This document shows, in pieces, positions 10,273 to 17,962 of a DNA stretch of 64,000 nt. The stretch's first letter is position 1, and each line of letters begins with the position of its first letter. The translations under genes were made by a program, and so were the position numbers. Below the pieces are notes generated by a model that saw only the letters and a list, made by a program, of their open reading frames with translations, did not search any database and was not told where the DNA came from. Source of the stretch: Flavobacterium zhairuonense (GTDB taxonomy: Bacteria > Bacteroidota > Bacteroidia > Flavobacteriales > Flavobacteriaceae); contig NZ_SJSY01000073.1 of assembly GCF_004352915.1 (NCBI RefSeq), positions 310,001-374,000 of the forward strand. The letters are read 5' to 3'.

Positions 10273-10285
10273 CCCTGAAAAAAAA

Positions 10286-10735
10286 TTACGGCTGAAGAAC
10301 GAATTGTTCTCTCGCAGGCTGTTTTAAATTATTTTCGACTGTGGTTGACAAAGCATTGTTGATTACAGCTTTTAGTTTAGAAAATTCGCCAGGTTTGCGT
10401 ATATAATGCGTAGCACCTTTTTCGTACATCAAATCAACGATTTCAATATCTAGAGAAGTAGAAAAAATAATTACAGGAAGTCTATCAAATTCTGGAATTT
10501 CCTTAATTTCTTTCAGGCATTCGTGGCCATTTTTGCGAGGCATATTCAAATCGAGAAAAAGAATATCTGGTAAGTTGTTAGGTGAATGCGCTTTTAAATA
10601 ATCCATTAATTGTACACCATCATGCACTGTTACAAGAGTTACTGGTAGGTTTAATTCGTCAAGTGCTTCTTTAAAAAAAGAGCAATCGTCGTCGTCGTCG
10701 TCTGCTAGTAAAATATTATAATGGGTTTTATTCAT
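10286..10735 (-). CDS. Single-domain response regulator (Rcp1-like)
   Basis: A 149-residue receiver domain with no output domain. The acidic pocket is present in a run of six aspartates near residues 12-17, the phospho-acceptor is Asp62 in DILFLDLNMP, and the Thr/Ser and Lys positions lie in VIIFSTS and YIRKPGEF. Regulators of this type usually relay phosphate or act by protein contact. It is first in a two-gene minus-strand operon with the PAS kinase 13 bases downstream, so the kinase is the probable phosphodonor. The run of GAC/GAT codons gives a short CGT-like trinucleotide repeat in the DNA. Confidence 0.92.
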   Translation of the reverse strand: MNKTHYNILLADDDDDDCSFFKEALDELNLPVTLVTVHDGVQLMDYLKAHSPNNLPDILFLDLNMPRKNGHECLKEIKEIPEFDRLPVIIFSTSLDIEIVDLMYEKGATHYIRKPGEFSKLKAVINNALSTTVENNLKQPAREQFVLQP

Positions 10736-11051
10736 TTTTAATTGGGGTAAAATTAAATATAAAGCATTTTTTTTAATCGAACTTTTGATTGATTCTTAGT
10801 AATAAGCTTTTCTCCTGCTAATATATCTATTTTTTTGACAAAGAGTCAATATGACCTGAATAACTTACTATAATTCTGGCAAAAACATTCGGACAAGGGC
10901 GCGTATTGCTTTAATATATTCAGATTCATATAAATTATATTGAAATGTTTTCGTAATCTTCATCAAAACCTAATAATATTTTTGACAGAAATAACGTGAT
11001 ATTTTAATTTTTATAAGTACTTTTAAGGTATAGTTTTAAATCCTTAAATAT
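10736..11051. other. Divergent intergenic region
   Basis: 316 bases between the response regulator (minus strand) and the lipoprotein gene (plus strand). The only structures I see are a short dyad TTGAC-AAAGA-GTCAA near 10837-10851 and a near-match to the -7 element (TAGTTTTA, around 11031) before the lipoprotein gene. No open frame looks coding. Confidence 0.4.
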
Positions 11052-11522
11052 ATGAAAAACAATCTTTTAAAAGAAATTTTATTGTTAGGTGTTTTAACTT
11101 CTGTCTTTGCCTGCAATACGAAAAAAGAAGAACCTGTAGTGGTTGATAAAGAAGCGATAAAAAAGGAAATCCAAAGTAAAGAAAATGACTTTGCTAGAGT
11201 GTATAATTCAGGAGAACTTACAAGTGTCGGCTATTATGCAGATGATGCAATTAGTTACTACCAAAATCATATTCCTTTGGTTGGAAAAGCTAATATTGTA
11301 GAGTTTTTGAAAGATAATGTTGGCTCAAACTCCAATCAGATTGCATTTAAAACTGGAGAAATTTTTGTGTCAGATGATGGAAATCAGGTTGTAGAAACAG
11401 GCGCTTTTGAAGTTACAGATTCTACAAAAGCCATTATTAATACTGGAAACTATATGAGTTTGTTTGTAAAAAGAGATGGAAAATATGTCTGCGTAAGAGA
11501 CATGAGCGTTTCAGATCAATAA
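11052..11522 (+). CDS. Small lipoprotein with DUF4440/SnoaL-like (NTF2-fold) domain
   Basis: A 156-residue lipoprotein with a signal peptide and lipobox Val-Phe-Ala-Cys (Cys21). The mature region resembles the NTF2-like DUF4440 family: an amphipathic helix (IQSKENDFARVYNSGEL), the YYADDAISYYQ strand, a GKANIVEFLKD helix, and C-terminal strands with YMSLFVKRDGKYVCVRDM. NTF2-like domains often bind small ligands or form dimers, and no catalytic residue is obvious here. The gene is monocistronic, with its own terminator shared with the convergent gene. Domain call is reasonable; function unknown. Confidence 0.75.
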   Translation: MKNNLLKEILLLGVLTSVFACNTKKEEPVVVDKEAIKKEIQSKENDFARVYNSGELTSVGYYADDAISYYQNHIPLVGKANIVEFLKDNVGSNSNQIAFKTGEIFVSDDGNQVVETGAFEVTDSTKAIINTGNYMSLFVKRDGKYVCVRDMSVSDQ

Positions 11523-11536
11523 ATAAATGATGACAT

Positions 11537-11572
11537 AAAAAAAGATCGGATTATGATATCCGATCTTTTTTT
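11537..11572. terminator. Bidirectional terminator
   Basis: Fourteen-base arms: AAAAAAAGATCGGA (11537-11550) pairs exactly with 11559-11572 around an eight-base loop. A-run and T-run are symmetrical, so it serves the lipoprotein gene and the convergent gene at 11590. Confidence 0.92.
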
Positions 11573-11589
11573 ATGCATTTGTATTTTGA

Positions 11590-12705
11590 TTAGCGTCTGC
11601 GTCCACCGCCTCCGCCAAAGCCTCCGCCGCCACTGAAACCACCGCCTCCAGATCTCGTTCTTCCGCCTCCTGAATTAAAATTAGAAGAACTGCGATTTGA
11701 TGGTGATGAAAAGCTTCGATCCGATGTTCCTGCCGAAGGGCGATTTGCTGACGAACCTCTGTTTGAACCTCTATCTGATGTTCCTGCAGAAGGACGATTT
11801 GCAGCTGAACCCCTGTCAGAAGTTCCCGCAGAAGGGCGATTTGCTCCAGCTCCAGCTCTATTCGAAACACCTGTATTTGTAGCACGATTTGAAACACTAT
11901 TGCCATAACGGCCGCCTTGATTGTTTCGGGCTACAGTATTTGATCGTGACCTGTTGCTGTTGTAATGATTAATACTGTTTCTATTGTTGTTATTGATTAC
12001 GATGTTATTGTGTCCACCATAATGGCCTCCGTGGTATCCATAATGTCCTCCGTGATACCAGTGATTGTGACGATAAATTCCTACTGCTAATACTGTGAAA
12101 GCAGCAAAATATGGTGGGTAATATCCATAATAGTACGGAGGGTAATAAGGGACATAGGCCGGTGAATATACATATTGAACAATTGGTGCCTGCTCTACAA
12201 TTACAGTCGTTGCGGGGGTACTTGTGGTTACAGGATTCTCGCCTTTGTAAGCAGGATTAGCCGTTACTGCAGGTACATCTTTTTTAGGCTCAATGACATA
12301 ATTCTTACCATAAAGATCTTCATCTCCAACCATTTGAAGCGACACTTTTCCGTTTTTATCTTTGGATACTAAGATTATCGCAACATCCTGAGTTTCGTTT
12401 TTACTTACATTGACTTGAAGAATAAAAGTAAAAGAATTGCCATCCTTTTTTGTGACTACTTTTATAAAATCTACTTTTTTGTCCAGATTAAGATCCAAAT
12501 TATTGATTCCCGTTTCTTTTAGGTTTAATTTTTTTTCAAACTCTTCGATTGTTTTTGATTTTTGAAAAAGAGCTAGAACAGCATAAAGATCTAAATTATC
12601 ACCAGGAAGTCCTAAAGCTGGCTCGGTATCCTCGGTTTGCGAAAAAATCGGTTGGTACATTATACTAATCGCAACTACTAAGATAGAAAATAGAATTTTT
12701 TTCAT
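11590..12705 (-). CDS. Secreted low-complexity His/Asn/Gly/Ser-rich protein
   Basis: A 371-residue exported protein with signal peptide to about residue 22. An N-terminal soluble domain (about 30-150, charged, with beta strands such as SFTFILQVNVSKN) is followed by a Tyr/Pro-rich stretch (YYPPYYYGYYPPYF), a His/Gly segment with repeated HYGGHYG-like units, and an Asn/Arg tail. Three tandem copies of ANRPSAGTSDR follow, then a Gly-rich end finishing Arg-Arg-Arg. The tail looks intrinsically disordered and could bind metal (His), nucleic acid or polysaccharide (Arg/Gly), which is inference only. No family recognised. The repeat DNA at about 11720-11850 is near-identical between units and could vary in copy number. 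Confidence 0.75.
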   Translation of the reverse strand: MKKILFSILVVAISIMYQPIFSQTEDTEPALGLPGDNLDLYAVLALFQKSKTIEEFEKKLNLKETGINNLDLNLDKKVDFIKVVTKKDGNSFTFILQVNVSKNETQDVAIILVSKDKNGKVSLQMVGDEDLYGKNYVIEPKKDVPAVTANPAYKGENPVTTSTPATTVIVEQAPIVQYVYSPAYVPYYPPYYYGYYPPYFAAFTVLAVGIYRHNHWYHGGHYGYHGGHYGGHNNIVINNNNRNSINHYNSNRSRSNTVARNNQGGRYGNSVSNRATNTGVSNRAGAGANRPSAGTSDRGSAANRPSAGTSDRGSNRGSSANRPSAGTSDRSFSSPSNRSSSNFNSGGGRTRSGGGGFSGGGGFGGGGGRRR

Positions 12706-13055
12706 AATGTGTAGATTTTTTATTTGCTATATGCAAGTTATATAATATTAAGCATATAAAAAAGCATTAATCTTAAAATTCTTATTATAATGTGTTTTAA
12801 ATCAGTTCATTAGTTTTGAATGGGATATGTAGAAGAAATGAATCTGAATTGAAATCGAAAAACAGCACGTATCTGTCTATTTTAAAGGAATTCGTTCCAA
12901 AAATCTTCAAAAAAACGGATCGTATTAAAGGCTTATTGTGTTGTTTTTAAGTCTTTTATATCCTTATTTGTGGTGGATCAACATGGTAAATTTGCATCAT
13001 AAAAAAACAACTTTTCTGAAAAAAATGTTTTGTGTAAATTTTTAATACCACTTTT
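12706..13055. other. Divergent intergenic region
   Basis: 350 bases between the low-complexity protein gene and the L,D-transpeptidase-like gene. It holds the promoter candidate at 12968-12994; otherwise it is AT-rich without a convincing open frame or strong hairpin. Confidence 0.4.
12968..12994 (+). promoter_or_regulatory. Candidate Bacteroidota promoter before the L,D-transpeptidase-like gene
   Basis: TTG at 12968-12970, 16 bases, then TAAATTTG at 12987-12994, matching the -33 TTG / -7 TAnnTTTG pattern. It would give a leader of about 55 bases. Confidence 0.5.
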
Positions 13056-13655
13056 ATGAAAATTTTCAATTTAATCCTATTCCTTTCGTTATCTATTTTT
13101 GTAAATCCGAAGATAAAATCCAACATAGAAAATTGGACCGCAACTGATATTGAAAGATTCAACAGCCAACTGACAGAAGTAAAGGAGAAGATCAAAACCA
13201 GCAGTTCTTATAATACAAAAATTGCCTTTTTTATTGATATGAAAATAAAATCGGGGAAAAACAGATTCTTTGTTTATGATTTAGAAAACGACAAAATTTT
13301 AGATGAAGGACTTGTTGCTAACGGATGTGGATCAGAAACCGGAATTCCGGGAGAACTTAAATTCAGCAATGAACCAAATTCAAATGCCACATCTTTAGGT
13401 CGATATGCAATTGGAAAATCATATATAGGGAAGTTCGGAAAATCATATAAATTAACTGGATTGGATGAAACCAATTGCAATGCTTTGAAAAGAGCTGTCG
13501 TTTTACATTCTTATTCTGCAGTTCCCGAAGAAGAGCAGGATTATTATATTTCCCGTAGCCACGGATGTCCAATGGTGAGCGAGACTTTTTTTAAACGACT
13601 TGAAAAGATTATCGAGAATTCAAAATCTGTAATAATCTTAAATATCTATTACTAA
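13056..13655 (+). CDS. Exported YkuD_2-type L,D-transpeptidase-like protein
   Basis: A 199-residue protein with an N-terminal hydrophobic export signal. The catalytic-type domain (about 65-195) has the His of VVLHSYSAVP and the nucleophile motif SRSHGCPMVS (Ser-His-Gly-Cys), matching the murein L,D-transpeptidase catalytic family PF13645 (YkuD_2). Upstream strands KNRFFVYDLENDKILDEGLVANGCGS and TSLGRYAIGKSY fit the same family. Such enzymes act on peptidoglycan stem peptides in the periplasm, although the substrate of the YkuD_2 branch is not settled. It is separated from the next gene by 72 bases without an evident terminator. Confidence 0.85.
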   Translation: MKIFNLILFLSLSIFVNPKIKSNIENWTATDIERFNSQLTEVKEKIKTSSSYNTKIAFFIDMKIKSGKNRFFVYDLENDKILDEGLVANGCGSETGIPGELKFSNEPNSNATSLGRYAIGKSYIGKFGKSYKLTGLDETNCNALKRAVVLHSYSAVPEEEQDYYISRSHGCPMVSETFFKRLEKIIENSKSVIILNIYY

Positions 13656-13727
13656 ACAGGATAGTGCATGACAGAAACTTTATAGCTATTCAATAATTTT
13701 ATTACGAACTAACTAACCGTAATAAAT

Positions 13728-15329
13728 ATGAAAATTCAAAAATGGTATTTCTTGAGCGTTATTCTTTCAATGCTTTGTCTCGGAACACCAGATAAAACTA
13801 TAGCCCAAAATAGGACAATTAAAAATGATGTTTTTTGGAATACTGTTGATGGAAAACCTTTAAACAGTCAAGGAGGAGGGATCTTTAAATTTCCTGATCC
13901 CGCTACAGGAAAACAAAAATACTTTTGGTATGGCGTGCACTATGCGGAAGCAGATCAATATCGTGCTGACCCTTCTGTAACGCATGAAAAAAATAATTTT
14001 GAAGCTGTAACCTGCTACAGTTCTACTGATTTAGTGAATTGGACTTTTGAGAAAAATGTTTTATCAAAAGAAGAAGCAAACAAAACCGGAAAAACTTGGG
14101 TGGGGCGTTTAGGCGTTTGCTACATTAAAGAAATAAAGAAATACGCCATGTTTGTACAGCATGGAAGCGAGGTTCTAATTACGCTTTCTGATTCTCCAAC
14201 AGGTGAATTTTTGTGGGATAAAAAGATAAACATGGAAAAAATGATTGGAACCAGCAATACTGGAGATCAGACTGTGTTTACGGATGAAGATACGGGAAAA
14301 TCTTATTTGATTTATTCTTACGGAAAAGGTCGTAACAAAATTTACGTTTCGGAAATTGGAATGAAAGAGGGAAAAGTAAATCTGTTGGATTGTACCGAAA
14401 TTTTTAAAGGCGAAAGCAGAGAAGGAAACTGCATGTTTAAATACAAAGGCAAATATTATATGTATGCTTCAAACATATACGGCTGGGATTCCTCTTTTGC
14501 TTATTATTTGGTTGCCGATGATATTCGCGGTCCGTATCGTCCAACAAATGAAATGTTGGTTACAAAAGGCGCCGAAGAAGATTTTGCCCATGTTTCGCAA
14601 ACTGGATTTTTCTTTTCTGTAAAAGGAAGTAAACAGGAAACCATTGTTTATTGCGGCGATCGGTGGGCCGATTTTGCCGGAAATGGTTTAGGATATAATC
14701 AATGGTGTCCAATGTCATTTGATGGAAGTGAACCCTATTTTAATTCGCTCAGCGCTTGGGATTTGGATGCAAAAACAGGAACTTGGAAAGTGAATAAAGA
14801 AAATAATTACATAAAAAATGGCAGTTTTGAAGCTGACCGACGCCATATTCCGAGTCCGGTTAAACCCGTACAGCTTCAATTGACTGGCTGGGCAACTGAG
14901 ATAATTGAAGGAAATGCTATTAGCCAAGATACTGCTACTTCGCCAGTTTTAAATCATTTTAATACGCAAATTGAAAGAAAAACGGTTATTGGAGAAAAGA
15001 GTTTGAATATTAGTGACAAGATTGATTTCAATCGAAAAATTTTCCAAAAAATTGAATCATCGCCATATGTAAAATTAGAAGATGGACTTTATACTTTGAC
15101 GGCGAAAGTAAAAAATAGCAAAGGTTTTGCTAATCTCGAAATCTACGCAGAAACTGGTGGAAAGAAATTTCAGTTTGCGATAAAAGAGGAAAATCTCGAT
15201 TGGAAAACAATTGTCATAAAAGATATAAAAGTAAAAGGAGGAAAGGCCGAAGTTGGTTTTCTAGCAGATGGAAAAGCAAAATCTTTTTGTTTTATAGATG
15301 ATGTTGCTTTAGTGAGAAGTGGAAAGTAA
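13728..15329 (+). CDS. Secreted GH43-like glycoside hydrolase with C-terminal carbohydrate-binding-like domain
   Basis: A 533-residue exported enzyme with signal peptide to about residue 26. Residues 35-350 show a five-bladed-propeller GH43-like pattern: LNSQGGGIFKF and KYFWYGVHYAE at the start, CYSSTDLVNWTFEKNVL, GDQTVFTDEDTGKSYLIYS, and SREGNCMFKYKGKYYMYAS, whose Glu is the candidate general acid. The overall form is closest to galactan/arabinan-acting GH43 members, but I cannot name a subfamily. The C-terminal 160 residues (from YIKNGSFEAD) look like a CBM4/9-type beta sandwich. It stands alone, ending before a terminator. Fold call is good; substrate is inference. Confidence 0.82.
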   Translation: MKIQKWYFLSVILSMLCLGTPDKTIAQNRTIKNDVFWNTVDGKPLNSQGGGIFKFPDPATGKQKYFWYGVHYAEADQYRADPSVTHEKNNFEAVTCYSSTDLVNWTFEKNVLSKEEANKTGKTWVGRLGVCYIKEIKKYAMFVQHGSEVLITLSDSPTGEFLWDKKINMEKMIGTSNTGDQTVFTDEDTGKSYLIYSYGKGRNKIYVSEIGMKEGKVNLLDCTEIFKGESREGNCMFKYKGKYYMYASNIYGWDSSFAYYLVADDIRGPYRPTNEMLVTKGAEEDFAHVSQTGFFFSVKGSKQETIVYCGDRWADFAGNGLGYNQWCPMSFDGSEPYFNSLSAWDLDAKTGTWKVNKENNYIKNGSFEADRRHIPSPVKPVQLQLTGWATEIIEGNAISQDTATSPVLNHFNTQIERKTVIGEKSLNISDKIDFNRKIFQKIESSPYVKLEDGLYTLTAKVKNSKGFANLEIYAETGGKKFQFAIKEENLDWKTIVIKDIKVKGGKAEVGFLADGKAKSFCFIDDVALVRSGK

Positions 15330-15344
15330 AATTTAGATAAAAAA

Positions 15345-15490
15345 AGCAAGAAGCAAGATTTATATAGAAGATAATTTAATTTTATTTGTTTAGTGTTTTA
15401 AGTCTGTAAGCGTTTGTTTGCAGACTTTTTTTATACGTTTTTATTTCGAAGAAATTAGAGTTTTGCATTTTCCAAATCTTGCTTCTTGCT
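15345..15490. repeat. 17-bp perfect inverted repeat enclosing a terminator
   Basis: AGCAAGAAGCAAGATTT at 15345-15361 is the exact reverse complement of 15474-15490, 112 bases apart; each arm is itself a tandem of AGCAAGA. The space between holds the GH43 gene's terminator and no gene. It resembles a small non-autonomous element or a folded repeat unit. Confidence 0.6.
15400..15432 (+). terminator. Terminator after the GH43-like gene
   Basis: AAGTCTG (15400-15406) pairs with CAGACTT (15421-15427), with further weak pairs inside, followed by a T-run to 15432. Confidence 0.75.
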
Positions 15491-15531
15491 TCTTTTTTCT
15501 AAAAAAAAATTAAAAAAACAAAAATAAAAAA

Positions 15532-15560
15532 GCGTTCATTCATTTATTGTTTTATCTTTG
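15532..15560 (+). promoter_or_regulatory. Promoter and possible TetR half-site
   Basis: TATCTTTG at 15553-15560 matches the -7 element and lies 16 bases before the chosen ATG. Just upstream, GCGTTCATTCA (15532-15542) resembles a half-site of TetR-type operators built on TGAATGAACG; the other half is not conserved, so the operator idea is weak. Confidence 0.45.
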
Positions 15561-15576
15561 TCAAAAAAATACAGCT

Positions 15577-16173
15577 ATGAGAATTAGAGATATTGACAAA
15601 GAAAAACTGGTTATTGAAATGGCGATTGACCAGATTGTACAGGAAGGGTTTCAGGGTTTCAGTATGAATAAATTGGCGAAAGCCTGTTCAATCTCTGTTG
15701 GTACGCTCTATATTTATTATGCTGACAAAGATGATTTGATTCAAAAGATAGGAGCCAAGATCGGGCTGAAGTTTTTTAAAAGCACTATTAAAGACTTTTC
15801 GCCAGACATGCCATTTGAAGAAGGTTTGTGGAAACAATGGGAAAATCGCGCCAACTTTGCAATGAAATATCCTAAAGAAGTTGCATTTTTTGAAATCATC
15901 AAACACTCGCCACATGGAGAAATCATTTTGGACTCAATTAGTGAGTTTGCCGATTTTAGAGCCATTATGAACCAATTTACTGAAAATGCACTTCAAAATA
16001 AAGAACTTCTCCCAATGAGTTTTGAAGCGTTTTGGTGTGTGGCGTACGGACCTCTTTATACATTATTGAACATGCATGCTGAACGCAAAAGTATGGGAGG
16101 AAAACCATTTGTGCTTACAAAAGAGATTATGAAAGAAGCCTTTCAAGCAGCTGTCAAAGGCTTAAAACCTTGA
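15577..16173 (+). CDS. TetR/AcrR family transcriptional regulator
   Basis: A 198-residue regulator. The N-terminal helix-turn-helix is typical: AIDQIVQEGFQGFSMNKLAKACSISVGTLYIYYADKDDLI at about residues 15-55. The C-terminal part is the helical ligand-binding region, ending near residue 198. I start at ATG 15577, directly after the -7 box; an upstream TTG in frame (15547) would overlap the promoter. It is first in an operon with a small protein (5 bases downstream) and an MFS efflux pump, so it most likely represses this operon until a toxic compound binds. Inducer unknown. Confidence 0.92.
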   Translation: MRIRDIDKEKLVIEMAIDQIVQEGFQGFSMNKLAKACSISVGTLYIYYADKDDLIQKIGAKIGLKFFKSTIKDFSPDMPFEEGLWKQWENRANFAMKYPKEVAFFEIIKHSPHGEIILDSISEFADFRAIMNQFTENALQNKELLPMSFEAFWCVAYGPLYTLLNMHAERKSMGGKPFVLTKEIMKEAFQAAVKGLKP

Positions 16174-16178
16174 AAATT

Positions 16179-16406
16179 ATGGAAACAGATTTAAACGCAA
16201 TACATATTTTTAAAACCAATATCAGTGCAATTAACGCAGAATGCCCAGCGCATTACGCACTTAATAATAATCAAAACATCGAACAATGGAGTATAGACTG
16301 TGAAGATGTTGACTGCGTTCTCCGAGTGGTTTCAGAAACTTTGAAACCTCATGAAATTATTACAATAATCACCAATTTAGGCTTTGAATGCCAAGAATTG
16401 TCTTAA
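16179..16406 (+). CDS. Small HMA-like cysteine-containing protein in efflux operon
   Basis: A 75-residue cytoplasmic protein starting at ATG 16179, five bases after the TetR stop. The pattern IFKTNIS...WSIDCEDVDCVLRVVSE...EIITIITNLGFECQEL fits the beta-alpha-beta-beta-alpha-beta ferredoxin-like fold of heavy-metal-associated domains. The canonical CxxC metal loop is replaced by AECPAH, and additional cysteines occur in DCEDVDC and FEC. It might bind a metal or thiol-reactive compound, or simply be a structural relative; neither is shown. Its position between regulator and transporter implies a role in the same response. Confidence 0.7.
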   Translation: METDLNAIHIFKTNISAINAECPAHYALNNNQNIEQWSIDCEDVDCVLRVVSETLKPHEIITIITNLGFECQELS

Positions 16407-16424
16407 AAAATATTAATAAAAATA

Positions 16425-17672
16425 ATGGAAAAAACTACCATAGAAAGCCCCACTTTCACTTCTCATCAAAAAATTATTATTGCCATACTAGCGCTTTTGC
16501 AATTCACTGTAATAGTAGACTTTGTTGTAATTTCTCCGCTTGGAGATATATTAATGAAAAAGCTGAGCATGACGACTTCAGATTTTGGTTTTGCCGTTTC
16601 TGCTTATGCTTTCAGCGCAGGAATTTCTGGACTTTTGGCAGCAGGTTTTGCGGATAAATTCGACCGAAAAAAAATGCTTATCTTCTTCTACATCGGATTT
16701 ATTATCGGAACTCTTTTTTGCGCATTTTCTTCAAATTATCATATGTTGCTTATGGCACGCATTTTTACAGGATTATTTGGAGGCGTAATCGGCTCGATTT
16801 CATTAGCCATTGTAACCGATTTATTTGTGATTCACCAACGCGGACGCGTGATGGGATTTATTCAAATGGCCTACGCATCAAGTCAAATCCTTGGAATACC
16901 AGCCGGATTATTTTTCGCTAATCACTGGGGTTGGCATTCAACTTTTATCATGATTGCGGTTTTGGCTTTGTTAATTCTTGTAGCAGTTTTTACGCAATTG
17001 CCGGCAATTACAAAACATTTAGAAATCCAATCAGACAAAAGCCCATTTTTGCATTTGTGGCATACATTAAGCAATAGACAGTACCAAATTGGGTTTATGG
17101 CGATCGCTTTTCTTTCAATAGGAGGTTTTATGCTACAACCTTTTGGAAGTGCTTATTTAGTAAATAATATTCATATCAGTCAGGAAGAATTGCCAATGGT
17201 GTTTTTCTTCACAGGTCTTTCAGTATTAGTTATTATGCCATTAATTGGAAAATTAAGCGATAAAATAAGCAAGTTTAAATTATTTGCTGCTGGATCTGTT
17301 TTGTCCATAATTATGATTTTGATTTATACTAATTTAAGTCCAATTCCACTTTGGCAGATTGTTGTCCTAAACATGATTTTATTTATGGGAATTATGAGCC
17401 GAATGATTCCAGCGACTACATTAAACACAGCAATTCCTGATATGAAAGATCGTGGCGCTTATATGTCGATCACTTCATCATTACAGCAAATTGCTGGTGG
17501 AATAGGAGCTGTTTCTGCCGGATTTATCGTGCATCAGCAAACAAAAACTTCGCCTTTGGAGCATTATGATACTTTAGGATTTGTGGTTGCAGGCGTTACT
17601 TTACTGAGCATATTGCTGATTTATAGAGTAAGCCAATTGGCGAAAGCAAAAGTGAAAGACGCTAATCTTTAA
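16425..17672 (+). CDS. MFS drug-efflux transporter (DHA1-like)
   Basis: A 415-residue inner-membrane protein with about 12 hydrophobic helices. The loop between helices 2 and 3 carries the MFS signature GFADKFDRKKML, and ARIFTGLFGGVIGSISLAIV matches the helix 4 to 5 region of proton-coupled drug antiporters. It is last in the TetR-small protein-MFS operon, 18 bases after the small gene, and is followed by a strong terminator. Export of a toxic small molecule under TetR control is the likely role; substrate unknown. It is a similar length to other 12-helix DHA1 pumps. Confidence 0.9.
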   Translation: MEKTTIESPTFTSHQKIIIAILALLQFTVIVDFVVISPLGDILMKKLSMTTSDFGFAVSAYAFSAGISGLLAAGFADKFDRKKMLIFFYIGFIIGTLFCAFSSNYHMLLMARIFTGLFGGVIGSISLAIVTDLFVIHQRGRVMGFIQMAYASSQILGIPAGLFFANHWGWHSTFIMIAVLALLILVAVFTQLPAITKHLEIQSDKSPFLHLWHTLSNRQYQIGFMAIAFLSIGGFMLQPFGSAYLVNNIHISQEELPMVFFFTGLSVLVIMPLIGKLSDKISKFKLFAAGSVLSIIMILIYTNLSPIPLWQIVVLNMILFMGIMSRMIPATTLNTAIPDMKDRGAYMSITSSLQQIAGGIGAVSAGFIVHQQTKTSPLEHYDTLGFVVAGVTLLSILLIYRVSQLAKAKVKDANL

Positions 17673-17695
17673 TTTCAATTTTAATATAAACCAAG

Positions 17696-17730
17696 GAGGC
17701 TGTCCGAAGAATAAGGACAGCCTCTTTGCT
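17696..17730 (+). terminator. Terminator of the efflux operon
   Basis: GAGGCTGTCC (17696-17705) pairs perfectly with GGACAGCCTC (17715-17724) around nine bases, followed by TTTGCTTTTT. Confidence 0.88.
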
Positions 17731-17753
17731 TTTTATATTTCTGTTTATTTTTA

Positions 17754-17901
17754 AGCCCCAGCGGGGCAGAATATTTATAGAAATCCAAAAACGCGAATGC
17801 AAAGGAGCTCCGGCGGAGCGAAATACGCTACAATTTATGAAAAAAAGATTTCGCTCCGCCGGAGCTTTTCTTCGATAATAAATACAATTTCTATAAATAT
17901 T
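17754..17901. repeat. Nested palindromic REP-like element
   Basis: About 148 non-coding bases made of nested inverted repeats. AATATTTATAGAAAT (17770-17784) pairs with 17887-17901. Inside it, AGCTCCGGCGGAGCGAAAT (17806-17824) pairs perfectly with 17848-17866. Two mini-hairpins share one design, GCCCC-AGC-GGGGC (17755-17767) and GCTCC-GGC-GGAGC (17807-17819), each followed by AGAATATTT- or GAAAT-like sequence. GC-rich hairpin plus AT tail is the look of REP/BIME-type elements. It fills most of the gap between the efflux operon and the membrane gene at 17963. Confidence 0.7.
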
Positions 17902-17962
17902 TCGCTTCTCCAAAGCTGATCTTTGTTCATCCGATACTTTTTAGACTTGGTTTTTCTAATGT

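Noticed and set aside
10684..10700. CGTCGTCGTCGT microsatellite as a phase-variable tract
   Set aside because: It encodes the aspartate run of the receiver's acidic pocket; a triplet repeat would not shift frame.
11571..11906. A 111-residue minus-strand frame rich in Gln/Leu/Val overlapping the low-complexity protein
   Set aside because: It is a shadow of the repeat-containing gene in another frame; its odd composition mirrors the Gly/Ser/Arg codons.
12956..13195. Minus-strand frame at the start of the L,D-transpeptidase-like gene
   Set aside because: It overlaps the real gene and the promoter and has no family resemblance.
16388..16657. An 89-residue frame overlapping the start of the MFS gene
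   Set aside because: Out of frame with the transporter and of unlikely composition; the MFS protein is complete without it.
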